From: Pelagicoccus sp. SDUM812002
GTDB taxonomy: Bacteria > Verrucomicrobiota > Verrucomicrobiia > Opitutales > Opitutaceae
NCBI RefSeq assembly: GCF_031127835.1
Contig: NZ_JARXHX010000001.1
Location: forward strand, 744,001-808,000
Direction: 5' to 3'
Length of the DNA: 64,000 nucleotides
Position 1 is the first letter of the stretch. Every line of letters starts with the position of its first letter. Position numbers and translations under genes: made by a program. The notes beneath the pieces are model-generated. The model ran no database searches. It saw only the letters and a program-made list of their open reading frames with translations, and was not told where the DNA came from. Below, piece after piece: positions 46,652 through 55,033 of this stretch.

Positions 46652-46798
46652 ATGAAAGCAAACAAAGACCAAAGTCCTACCCCAAGTACCAAGCTCCGAT
46701 CACTTATCCAGCGAGCTCTCCGCTATTTCTTCAGGCTGCTTGACGAACGGGCTGGATGTTCCCATTGCCCGCCATTCGAGGATCCGTTCCAAAAATAG
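46652..46798 (+). CDS. Small 48-residue protein, possible
   Basis: A short frame starting 13 bases after the disulfide reductase gene: ATG at 46652, stop TAG at 46796-46798. The product has basic N-terminal residues, a helical RALRYFFRLLDERAG segment and a CSHC pair. No family is recognised. It is included because codon use resembles the neighbours and the spacing suggests co-transcription; confidence is low. The rest of the interval to 46927 shows nothing else. Confidence 0.35.
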   Translation: MKANKDQSPTPSTKLRSLIQRALRYFFRLLDERAGCSHCPPFEDPFQK

Positions 46799-46927
46799 CT
46801 GCTGCTTATTCATCCAAACTCTAGGATCTCAAAAAGACTATCCTTCCTAGGCCTCTTTCCACCCCGATTACAGATTGGGTGTTCGTCCGAAGCACGCCTC
46901 AAGAACCGCGTAGGAGCAAAGCAAAAA

Positions 46928-47212
46928 CTAGACCTTTACTATTCTCAGTTTCGCATTCGGTTTCAACGCTGCGCTCCAGTGTTCGATATTCGCGATCGAA
47001 GCAGCAGCCCCACTGCATACGTAGCCAAATTGTTCCTCTACTTTGGAGGAGGCTTCCTGTAGGGCGTTTCGTGATTTGGATACAAATTCCTCTACGGTTA
47101 AAACCTCTCCGTTCGTGAAGTATTGCTGTGCAATTGACGCTGGCGAGTAGCAGTCTCGAACCGAACGGTCCGGCAACTCCACAGTAAAAGGCCTATATCG
47201 TTCGGTCAGCAT
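46928..47212 (-). CDS. Hypothetical protein
   Basis: I do not recognise this 94-residue product. ATG at 47212 begins MLTERYRPFTVELPDRSVRDCYSPASIAQQYF, followed by a helical section with VEEFVSKSRNALQEASSKVEE and a C-terminus IEHWSAALKPNAKLRIVKV. No signal peptide or membrane segment is present. It is on the minus strand like the STAS and sigma-54 genes upstream of it, with 223 bases of non-coding sequence between it and the STAS gene. Confidence 0.45.
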   Translation of the reverse strand: MLTERYRPFTVELPDRSVRDCYSPASIAQQYFTNGEVLTVEEFVSKSRNALQEASSKVEEQFGYVCSGAAASIANIEHWSAALKPNAKLRIVKV

Positions 47213-47435
47213 CGTGGTCGGGTTGTATTGAGTTTTTCTGACTGTTCTAAAACCTGCTATTTTAAAAAGCAAAAATCATCTATTGCACGCTGCTGGTTCC
47301 GTAGCTCCAAACCCGGCAAGCAAACCTTCTCCGACTGTGGGTGAAGTCTTCTTCTCCGTTTAGCAGCTTCTTGCTCGTTCATTTCTCGATCGTCCTCCTG
47401 GAGGTTCATTGTAGCGCGGGTTTTGTAGTTGCATT

Positions 47436-47690
47436 CTAAAAACGAAGAAGAGCTTCCGACAAATAGGGCTGACAGTTGCGAAGGGGTATGCCCCGCGCTC
47501 GCAAGGAATACAGGAACTTGATCGCATGCCGATCGACGTGATCGACAGCTGCTAGGTCAACGTGGATAACCTTTCCGCGGCCGACTTGATCGAGTTCCCA
47601 TTTCAAGGGGTCCATAGTCGCAGTCGTCAGCTCGCCTTCTACATTGAGCGTTACCGTGTTTTCTTCGGTGATTGAAGTAACTCTGATCAT
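47436..47690 (-). CDS. STAS-like (anti-anti-sigma type) domain protein
   Basis: The 84-residue product reads VTLNVEGELTTATMDPLKWELDQVGRGKVIHVDLAAVDHVDRHAIKFLYSLRARGI. This has the LVLDLSGV-like beta strand with Asp in place of the usual serine-containing loop, matching the STAS fold but without an evident phosphorylatable serine. It may be a partner-binding domain for a regulator. It lies downstream of the PAS/GAF sigma-54 activator gene on the same strand. Confidence 0.65.
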   Translation of the reverse strand: MIRVTSITEENTVTLNVEGELTTATMDPLKWELDQVGRGKVIHVDLAAVDHVDRHAIKFLYSLRARGIPLRNCQPYLSEALLRF

Positions 47691-47891
47691 ATTTGAATTG
47701 TTAAGTTCGAATCAGCGGATTGCTGTTCATCGCAGTATAACCAGATTCCGTACCAATCGCCTCGGTGACGAGGTAAGCAGCATACTGGCAACGAGATAAA
47801 AAACATCTCCGTTTCCTTCCAATTCGCGAAGCTGATACAACCCGCCAATAGTCGCGGGATCCGCGAAATATCGAGGAAAGATCTTGGTACC

Positions 47892-49844
47892 TTAGCGACG
47901 GCTAATAGCTAGCTTCGCCATGCGACTACGAAGAGTGCTAGGATTAATTCCCAGCGCCTTCGCCGCACCGCGCGCGCCTTCGATTTGCCAACCAGTTCTT
48001 TCAAGAGTCGCTTCGATATGCCTTCGCTCCATATCCTTCAGCGTCAAAGACTCCCCAGTATTTGAATGATTCGAAACAAGCGAGTCGCTTCGCTTTGGCA
48101 CAGCGTCGCCGAGGAATCCAGGTCCGATTTCTACTTCGAGACCACGCGATAGGATGACGGCTCGCTCTAAAACATTTTGCAGTTCGCGAATATTTCCGGG
48201 CCATTCGTACGCATCGAGGCGGCGTATCGTTTCTATAGATACGCGTTTGACCGGTTGATTGAGACTTTTCGCTAGCTTCTCTAGAAAAAAGCGAGCAAGC
48301 AGTGGGACGTCGCCCACTCGATCCCGCAAAGGCGGTATCCGGATCGGAACTACGTTTAAACGGTAGTAGAGATCGCGACGAAAAAAGCCTTTCTCAACTT
48401 CTTCGGCGAGATCGCGATTGGTTGCCGCAATGACACGAACATTCACCTTTACGGTTTCGCTTGATCCTATTGGTTCGAATTCTTGCTCCTGTAAAACACG
48501 CAGCAGTTTAACTTGAGTCTCTAATGGCAACTCACCTACCTCGTCTAAGAAAAGCGTGCCCTTGTCTGCGACCTTGAATCGACCATCCCGGTTTTTCACT
48601 GCTCCGGTGAAGGCGCCTTTAACATGGCCAAAAAGTTCACTTTCTACCAAACCAGAGCTGATCGCTCCACAATTGACCTTTACCATAGCTTGGCTGGCCC
48701 GTTCGCTATGCTGATGAATCGCTCTGGCTACAAGCTCCTTGCCTGTCCCGGTCTCACCCTGAATTAGCACGGTAGAGTCGGTAGACGCAACCTGTTCCGC
48801 TTGATTCAGCGCTGCGCAGAGAGCTCGGCTACTGCCAACAACTTCACCGAAATTGTGCTCTCGTTGAAATTCCTCCTGCAGGTACAAATTCTCCGATTCT
48901 AGCCGTTCCTTTACTTGCTGCATTCTCACTCGCTCGGTCACGTCTATGGCCATAGAACGGGAAAACTTGCCGCTGGGGTCCGGCCTAGACCACCATTCGA
49001 TCCAGACAGGCTCTCCATTGTCATTGCGGCGCAGCTCGATCAAAACCCCCGCCTGGTCGTTGCCTTTGCCAACGGAATCGAACGCTTCGAGCAGTCGAGC
49101 TTGGTTTTCCTTGGTATCGGCGACCAGAGTCTTGCCAATAAAACCAGCTACCTCCTCAGCCTTGATTCCCAACATTCGGCGAGCCGCCCGATTGGCCCTA
49201 ACCCAGCGAGACTCCAAATCCTCGTAAACATAGGCGATTGGAGCTTCATCGAACAAATCTCGAAATCGCTCCTCGCTCTCTTCTGCGGCATCTCGAGCTT
49301 CGTGCAGTCGCGAAACAAGGCGTTGTTGCTTATCTTCCAGCTCTTGTAATTTGCGCGACGAGAGTCGAAAGTCCAACTCGCTAATAACCAATCTAGAGAG
49401 ACTCTCCAGTTGTTCGATATCATCCTTTTCGAAAGACCGCGGGATACGATCAAGGACACCCAGCGCGCCAAGGATAGATCCATCTGGACTTGTCAACGGG
49501 ACCGCTGCGCAGAATCGAACTTCATGTTTCCCTGTCACCAAAGAATGATTACAAGCGATCTTGTCACGATGCGTATCTGGAACGACATAAACGCCTTCGT
49601 TCTCAATTACGGATAAACACAAACCTGGTTCATGCTCCAAGTGCGTGATATCGATACCATGCCTCGATACGAACCAAGTACGCCGATCGTCGACAACACT
49701 GATGACTGCTATCGGGGTCTTGAAGATGGTAGCAGCAAGTTTTGTGATACGATCAAGCCCCGGCTCTGAATTCGCACCTACGATATTGTAGCGGGAAAGG
49801 ACCTCGAGGCGTTTCGGTGAGGAGATTAAAGATGAAAGAGGCAT
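47892..49844 (-). CDS. Sigma-54-dependent activator with GAF and PAS sensor domains
   Basis: A 650-residue enhancer-binding protein: GAF domain (about 20-165, ISVVDDRRTWFVSRHGI), coiled-coil linker, PAS domain (about 190-305, RDLFDEAPIAYVYED), AAA+ core with Walker A GETGTGKE (363-370), GAFTGA (GHVKGAFTGAVK) and LFLDEVGE, then a Fis-type HTH (GARGAAKALGINPSTLRSRMAKLA). It resembles hydrogenase/formate-type and redox-sensing activators. Target genes are not adjacent, so it may act on the three-box modules or on its own gene cluster. Confidence 0.92.
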   Translation of the reverse strand: MPLSSLISSPKRLEVLSRYNIVGANSEPGLDRITKLAATIFKTPIAVISVVDDRRTWFVSRHGIDITHLEHEPGLCLSVIENEGVYVVPDTHRDKIACNHSLVTGKHEVRFCAAVPLTSPDGSILGALGVLDRIPRSFEKDDIEQLESLSRLVISELDFRLSSRKLQELEDKQQRLVSRLHEARDAAEESEERFRDLFDEAPIAYVYEDLESRWVRANRAARRMLGIKAEEVAGFIGKTLVADTKENQARLLEAFDSVGKGNDQAGVLIELRRNDNGEPVWIEWWSRPDPSGKFSRSMAIDVTERVRMQQVKERLESENLYLQEEFQREHNFGEVVGSSRALCAALNQAEQVASTDSTVLIQGETGTGKELVARAIHQHSERASQAMVKVNCGAISSGLVESELFGHVKGAFTGAVKNRDGRFKVADKGTLFLDEVGELPLETQVKLLRVLQEQEFEPIGSSETVKVNVRVIAATNRDLAEEVEKGFFRRDLYYRLNVVPIRIPPLRDRVGDVPLLARFFLEKLAKSLNQPVKRVSIETIRRLDAYEWPGNIRELQNVLERAVILSRGLEVEIGPGFLGDAVPKRSDSLVSNHSNTGESLTLKDMERRHIEATLERTGWQIEGARGAAKALGINPSTLRSRMAKLAISRR

Positions 49845-50514
49845 CGTCTACAGTTGGAGTACGAAAGGCTAAGTATTTACAGCTGGCTTTCAACCCGTAA
49901 TTCAAGGGTCAAGTCGTTGGGTCGAGAAGCATGAGCACGCCGTGGCTTGGAAATCGCCCTCCGTTATTGTAACACAAAGAACCAAGGCGACTGGGGTCAT
50001 TCGTCGGCAGTTTGGCAAGTACGCGTTGATATCACGGATTTTGTGGATCAACTGAAACGCACGCCCCCGCCGCATCCCAAACGCCATGTCACGAAGATCC
50101 GTCAGTGCCTCGAAACAGCCAAGGTGGCGGTCTCTATTTCCCGCGATGATGCTGACCCATGTTCCCTCTTCCAACGAGATGCGACGCTACCACGTCGACG
50201 AATCGAGTGTGAGCACTGTGCACCAACCATGCCGGTCCTACATAAAAAGCGCGTAGCCGCCCATGTCTTCAGGCACAGCTACGATAAGAAAATCATACTT
50301 TGTCCCCAAATAATGAACACGGATTCAACAACAACCAAAGAACACATTGATGTAATACGCAAGGCACTCTACCAACGGTTGCTGTTGGTTTGACGGTTTT
50401 CGTGGTCATATTCGCCACGAAAGTGGCAGCGATTACCCGAATTATGCCAACTAACTTGTTATTCGGTCTTGTTTTTGATCGGGTGAGTTTCCCTGCATTA
50501 GAGTTTAGTTAAAA
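49845..50514. other. Non-coding interval with a decayed gene remnant
   Basis: No intact gene is seen. On the minus strand around 50290-50000 there is a broken run beginning KYDFLIVAVPEDMGGYALF and ending in several stop codons that faintly resembles a HicB antitoxin, but this is too degenerate to name. A symmetrical pair TTTCGTGG/CCACGAAA lies at 50398-50422. Confidence 0.4.
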
Positions 50515-51158
50515 CTACCCAAGCTTAGATACCAGAGTTTCGACCTGTCTTTCGGCTTGGATTCGAGATTGGCGATGCCGTTCATCACCAAATTCCTGAT
50601 ACTCAATTGAAATCGTCCGAATGGCATCTGGTGCGACGCCAACGTAATGGGCACAGGTGGCGATATGGGGATCAAGATGATTCATGGGATGGCGTATTCC
50701 TTCCGAGGCAAAGCCATACTCACCCCGCGAACTCAGGACCACGAGCGTTTTGCCCTTCATAACTGGCTCCAGCGGTCATCCCCCTCGTGCCAAGTCGAAC
50801 GTAAAGGTCTTCCCGATGCGGACGACTTGGTCAAACCACGCCTTGAGAGCACTCGGCATTCCGTAATTATACATCGGAGCACCCAAAACCATTATATCCG
50901 CAGAATCCAGTTCAGCAATCGCCAAGTCGGACCATTCAAGCATCCGTTTCATCTCGTCGGTCAGCTGATCGGGTCAGTGAAAACGGCGGCAATCCATTTC
51001 TCTGTAATATGCGCCGGCGGGTCGTTCGCCAGATCGCGGTGAATGATATAATCATCCGGCCGACGGGAGAGCCAATCGTCGATAAAATGTTGTGATTGGT
51101 GGCGGGTGAGTGACCGCGTGGTCCGTGTTCTAGCGATGATGACGAGCAGAGTTTTCAT
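50515..51158 (-). pseudogene. Broken azoreductase (azoR) homologue
   Basis: Pieces in different frames reconstruct an AzoR protein: MKTLLVIIARTRTTRSLTR to WIAAVFTDP (51158 to about 50968), then EMKRMLEWSDLAIAELDSADIMVLGAPMYNYGMPSALKAWFDQVVRIGKTFTFDLARG in another frame, then EPVMKGKTLVVLSSRGEYGFASEG to the end. At least two frameshifts separate them. It is clearly related to the intact azoR at 34919-35578 but diverged, so it is an old paralogue. It is divergent from the DUF5069 gene at 51628, with promoter module C in between. Confidence 0.85.
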
Positions 51159-51405
51159 GATCCTGGATTCCTTATATAGTTTCCTGCGTTTTCTCTCTTC
51201 GAACGCGGAGATTTCAGTTTGGGCTGCAATCAATATCAAACGCCATAAGACATAACCGGATCTACTTCCCTTACCATATATACGGATAATCAACCGAGAT
51301 TGGTCGAAGGCAGTCCTATTCTCTCCGACAAGGCACACGGCACCAATGGGGTCTGCTTAATCCTCCAACACTTCGGCAATCTCACCTTCCGCTACCTAAT
51401 ACTTC

Positions 51406-51546
51406 ACGACATTTCGTGCCACTACGGCTCTATATTTCGTGTTACCCAATATTTCGACACTTCAACGCTCAACCTAGAACGTAATAACCCTTTGCCAGTC
51501 TTTTACTTATGAATTTTGAGAAGAATTTGGCACGCTCAATGATTAA
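51406..51546 (+). promoter_or_regulatory. Three-box UAS plus sigma-54-type promoter, module C
   Basis: Boxes ATTTCGTG at 51411 and 51434 and ATTTCGAC at 51451 (spacing 23 and 17). TTGGCACG starts at 51527, 76 bp after box 3, with ATGAT following. The stretch downstream of the -24 element also matches module B (GTTC.AAAACG.ACC and ATAAATGC), so modules B and C share a diverged common ancestor. The DUF5069 gene starts at 51628. In the 469-base interval 51159-51627 nothing else is evident. Confidence 0.75.
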
Positions 51547-51627
51547 GGAAAGACAGGTTCAAAAACGAACCGAAGATAAATGCTACGGCCTAGCCACTGC
51601 CCCGCGCAATTCAACTGTATAATATCT

Positions 51628-52098
51628 ATGAATACATCACGAAAATTCAATATCGGGAACGACTTGACTCAGGTCCCGCCTCGCAGCGCTCGAGTCCGTC
51701 TAGGCGGATTCGTTCACCTACCGCGCCTGATCGACAAGGCAAGGGCAACTTTGGCCGGCAAGCTCGGTGTCTACGTTTACGGTTCGGAAAGCCTGCTCGA
51801 CCAGCAGTTTTTCGACCTCACAGGAATCAGCCCCGAAGCCTTTCTCGACAAGGTCCGCGATGGCTCTGGCGACTGGGCTATCCTCCAGTGGGTGCAAGCA
51901 AATAGCCATCGGCCCCTGCAAGCCTTCCAGATCCAAGCCTGGAGTCAGTGGCTCGAAACGCTCCCCGGACTGAGTCCAGAAGCGCGTGCCTGGTTTGCAG
52001 AGTTTTCGCAATCCCTCGAACCAGCACGCCCCGATGTGAGTACGCTCTTCGAGTATCTAGATCTAGACGACTTTGTCCGTTTCGGCGGTCATGCCTAA
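51628..52098 (+). CDS. DUF5069 protein
   Basis: The 156-residue product has the DUF5069 pattern: FVHLPRLIDKARATLAGKLGVYVYGSESLLDQQFFDLTGISPEAFLDKVRDGSGDWAILQWV, followed by a helical C-terminal part with AWSQWLETLPGLSPEARAWFAEF. The role of DUF5069 is unknown; it often occurs beside redox or stress genes. It is the only gene between promoter module C and the IS630 element, and is related to the C-terminal half of the protein at 43259. Confidence 0.8.
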   Translation: MNTSRKFNIGNDLTQVPPRSARVRLGGFVHLPRLIDKARATLAGKLGVYVYGSESLLDQQFFDLTGISPEAFLDKVRDGSGDWAILQWVQANSHRPLQAFQIQAWSQWLETLPGLSPEARAWFAEFSQSLEPARPDVSTLFEYLDLDDFVRFGGHA

Positions 52099-52140
52099 CC
52101 AAAACAATAAATATTATAATACAAAAAATGGGACTACCTA

Positions 52141-53284
52141 TACTGAAGACATGCACAGATTTCCGGTTTGAATCACCCTAAAACATTGAATCGTAGCTGC
52201 GATGTGGATACACGAGCAACCAGAGATAAAATGAATAAGATCAGTTTCACGCAGTCGCAATACGAAGACATCGAGGAAGCCCTATCGATCGAAGGCTTGC
52301 AGTCCCTGCCGCGAAAGAAGCTCACGGCGCTTCTTATGGTCGCCAAGGGATTGACCCAATCCGATGCGGCCAAGGTTATCGATGCCAACGAAAGGACGGT
52401 CCGCGCCTACTGCAAGGAGTTCCGCGAGCTCAGCATCGCGTCGGTCGTCGAGGATCGTCAATACCGCCCGTCGAGTTTCTTGGAGCCGTCCTACGAGGCG
52501 ATCAGCGAGTCCTTCAAGCAATCGCCGCCTTCCACCTCAAACGAAGCGGCTGCCAGGATGGCTGCGACCTCGGGGCGTAACCTTTGCCCAAGCCACGCCA
52601 GGAACGTGATGGGCAGGCTCGGCTTCAAGCGCCTCAAACCGGGGTCGGTCCCAGGAAAAAGCGATCCCCAGCTGCAGATGGATTTTTTCGAACAAAGCCT
52701 GCGCCCGAAGCTTGAGGAAGTCCGCAAGGGCCTTCGCAAGGTATACTTCGTCGACGCCTCGCATTTCGCGCGCGGGCCCTACCTGAATGAGACTTTGGTC
52801 GGTCGGAAGACTGCGGATACGCACCTCCGGCGGAGGCGGCAGGCTCAGCGTGCTCGGGGCCTTGGACTCGGCAGGCGAGGATCTCGAGTTCATTGCCACG
52901 GACGGAAAATTCGACCCGCTGACCGCGGCCTGCACACTCTACAAGCTGCGCGAGAAGCATCCCAGCGGGGCGATCACCGTAGTGCTCGACAACGCCCGAT
53001 ACCAAGCCTGCGAGCGCCACCGGTTCCTTGCCAAGGTGCTGGATATCGAATTGCTGTTCCTGCCCGCCTACTCGCCTAACCTAAACCTGATCGAGAGAGT
53101 CTGGAAGTGGGTCAAGAATCAATGCCTCTACAAAAAGTATTACGAAAAGATACGCGACTTCCAGAACGCGGTGATCGGGTGCATGAAGGGACTCGAAGAG
53201 CGACTGCCCGAATCCCTCAAAAGCATGCTGACCCAAAACTTCCAGTTCCCAAAGCAAACCGGAAACCTGTGAGTAACCTTAGTA
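52141..53284 (+). mobile_element. IS630-family insertion sequence
   Basis: An ~1.14-kb element bounded by TA dinucleotides (52139-52140 and 53285-53286), as expected for IS630/Tc1-like insertion at TA. Inverted terminal repeats are visible: 17-bp blocks CACAGATTTCCGGTTTG at 52154-52170 and, on the other end, the complement of CAAACCGGAAACCTGTG at 53255-53271 (16 of 17 match), with further partial matching outside to TACT at the tips. It contains one transposase gene in two frames. Confidence 0.85.
52231..53272 (+). pseudogene. IS630-type DDE transposase, frameshifted
   Basis: The first frame (MNKISFTQSQYEDIEEAL...) contains an N-terminal helix-turn-helix region and the first catalytic Asp in VYFVDASHFARGPYLNE. 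The second frame, from about 52787, holds the remainder, GGGGRLSVLGALDS, the second Asp in VVLDNARYQ and the Glu in NLIERVWKWVK. The frames differ by +1 at about 52786-52795, in ...LNE/LWSV. Either a programmed frameshift makes the full enzyme or the element is inactive; the needed shift is +1, unlike the usual -1, so inactivation is more likely. Confidence 0.8.
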
Positions 53285-53293
53285 TAGATTTCG

Positions 53294-53396
53294 TCAAACG
53301 CAACGAAAACAATACCAATCGACACCTGATCTAGCGTCGGCGGAACCTTAAAGATCCCACCACTTTAGCCGAAGGAAATACCGCCTTCGGTCCTTT
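53294..53396 (+). repeat. Imperfect direct repeat, copy 2
   Basis: Counterpart of 33297-33398. This copy retains a CCGAAGG...CCTTCGG stem (53369-53390) followed by TCCTTT, which looks like a Rho-independent terminator, and a CCCACCAC motif just before it. The pair bounds the ~20-kb accessory region. Confidence 0.65.
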
Positions 53397-53408
53397 AGTG
53401 TCTAAATG

Positions 53409-54350
53409 TCATAGGCTGTCCAATTTCGTAAACGAATAGGGCATTTTGGAATCGCCACTATCATCAAGGATAAACTCTTCGACACGCGGGCAACGAGGAG
53501 GCAAAGCGCACTGCAGGTACGCCTCCTGAATCACACCTAACTCGCTTTCGTTCAGATCCACTCTAGTGGCATCGATCGCAGCAAGCAACTGCGACTTTAC
53601 TTTCGGGCTAAATTGAACGGAACAAATGCTCGGCCTTGAAAATAACCACGCCATCCCTACTTGAAACGAAGTTATGCCAAATACTCTCCTCGCCACTTCG
53701 AACAAAGGCTCGTACCCGTCTACAAAAGGCCATCGAACGACCAACGAAATCCTATGCTCGCGAGAAAGTTCTTCCAAGCAACACTGCGTGAACGGCCCGT
53801 CTAGGTGTGCGGACTCGAGCCTCATCCGCCAAGGTTGCGTGCCTCTCCCCAACCACTCCGCAATCCTCCAACAGGGAAAACCGATCGATCCTGCGTAACG
53901 AAGCAGCCCGTAACCAGAAAGCCTCTCCAATACCGACATGACCTCGTAAGTCGGAAAGAAGCCATTCGACCAGTCCAACAGGGCAACATCGATATAACTC
54001 GTGCCGGTTCGCCGCAAGGCGAGTTCGATTTGAGTACGAATCGAATTCTCTAGATCTAGTCCGCCGAGACCGTGTGGGCAACGTATCTTTACGCACACTA
54101 CAAGCTCACCCCTCAATGAGGAGTTAGCCCTCAACCATTCCCCGACCAAAGATTCCGACTTGTCAGGATGACACTCCAGAGATGGCAGGTAAGCATGAGA
54201 TGTTGCTTGAATAAAGTTACCTCCATTCTCGACGAACGTATCCAAAACCTCAAACGCGTTCGCCCTTTCACTAAAGTACCCGACCCTGCCAGTACCCAAG
54301 CAAAGTTCCGACACTCTTAAGTCCGTCCTACCAAATTGCTTCTTTTTCAT
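53409..54350 (-). CDS. Aldo/keto reductase-family protein, catalytic residues replaced
   Basis: From ATG at 54350 the 313-residue product begins MKKKQFGRTDLRVSELCLGTGRVGY, the usual AKR start, and contains SLVGEWLRANSS, IRTQIELALRRTGTSYIDVALLDW and GITSFQVGMAWLFSRPSICSV. The catalytic Asp region (normally NFFDTADVY) reads NFIQATSHAY and the catalytic His region (LLHxPD) reads LLDWSNG, while Tyr and Lys are kept. It may be a non-catalytic or altered reductase. It lies downstream of an Rnk-like gene on the same strand. An upstream start at 54359 is also possible. Confidence 0.75.
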   Translation of the reverse strand: MKKKQFGRTDLRVSELCLGTGRVGYFSERANAFEVLDTFVENGGNFIQATSHAYLPSLECHPDKSESLVGEWLRANSSLRGELVVCVKIRCPHGLGGLDLENSIRTQIELALRRTGTSYIDVALLDWSNGFFPTYEVMSVLERLSGYGLLRYAGSIGFPCWRIAEWLGRGTQPWRMRLESAHLDGPFTQCCLEELSREHRISLVVRWPFVDGYEPLFEVARRVFGITSFQVGMAWLFSRPSICSVQFSPKVKSQLLAAIDATRVDLNESELGVIQEAYLQCALPPRCPRVEEFILDDSGDSKMPYSFTKLDSL

Positions 54351-54375
54351 TGTAGTCATCCGGAAACGCCAAGGG

Positions 54376-54798
54376 CTAGGAAGTGAGGCTGTAAGGCCCA
54401 TGCGTCTCCACTTTTTCCTGTTCCCGGCAGACCTCGAGAGCCTTTAACCGACGCAAGCCACCTGGCGTATACCACTCAAACAAATCACCCGCCCTAACGC
54501 CGAGCAAAGCAACTCCAAGAGGCGCCAGAACTGAGACTCGATTCCGGTCGGGGTCGGCCTTCGAAGGCAGAGTAAGGATATAGGTTTCCACCTCTCCGCG
54601 ATCGAGGTCTTTAAGATGAACTTCACTATTCAAACCCACCGAATCGGCAGGAACTTCGGAACTACCGAGCACGATCGCTCGTGCGAGCTCCTCCTTGAGT
54701 TTCAGCGCAGAACCCTGCGAAAATTTAATAGCCCGAAGCAATAGGCTTAGAGCTTGATAATCATTTTTAGACAAGAAGATACTTGGGTTAACATTCAT
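54376..54798 (-). CDS. Rnk/GreA C-terminal-like protein, copy 1
   Basis: The 140-residue product has a short N-terminal helix and a C-terminal region SVGLNSEVHLKDLDRGEVETYILTLPSKADPDRNRVSVLAPLGVALLGVRAGDLFEWYTPGGLRRLKALEV, which matches the GreA/GreB C-terminal FKBP-like fold used by Rnk (regulator of nucleoside diphosphate kinase). Related proteins bind RNA polymerase or regulate NDK. It is one of four copies between 54 and 61 kb, next to an HPF-like gene upstream. Confidence 0.8.
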   Translation of the reverse strand: MNVNPSIFLSKNDYQALSLLLRAIKFSQGSALKLKEELARAIVLGSSEVPADSVGLNSEVHLKDLDRGEVETYILTLPSKADPDRNRVSVLAPLGVALLGVRAGDLFEWYTPGGLRRLKALEVCREQEKVETHGPYSLTS

Positions 54799-54962
54799 TT
54801 CTATTTCAATTTTGGGCGGATAAACCCGCTATACTTCTTCCAAGAAAGGGGCTATATCTATTCAGATAGGTTATGGTAATATATTGCCGCAAAAGGCCTT
54901 GCGACCACTGGTACGACAAACAGCTATTTTGAATTACAGAAATCCAACGTATAAAAATTAAA

Positions 54963-54991
54963 GCCACTGGACCTCCTCCAGATCCAGTAGC
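54963..54991 (-). terminator. Terminator of the HPF-like gene (minus strand)
   Basis: On the minus strand GCTACTGGA (54991-54983) pairs with TCCAGTGGC (54971-54963), one wobble, around an 11-base loop, and is followed by TTTAATTTTT. On the plus strand the right side ends in ATTTTT, so it may work in both directions. Confidence 0.7.
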
Positions 54992-55033
54992 CATTTTTGC
55001 GAATTCGGAATGCCGTTCGAATACGGCGATGAA

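Noticed and set aside
49990-50291. Possible HicB antitoxin remnant on the minus strand
   Set aside because: Only a short KYDFLIVAVPEDMGGYAL run resembles HicB; several stops and no HicA partner, so it is not named.
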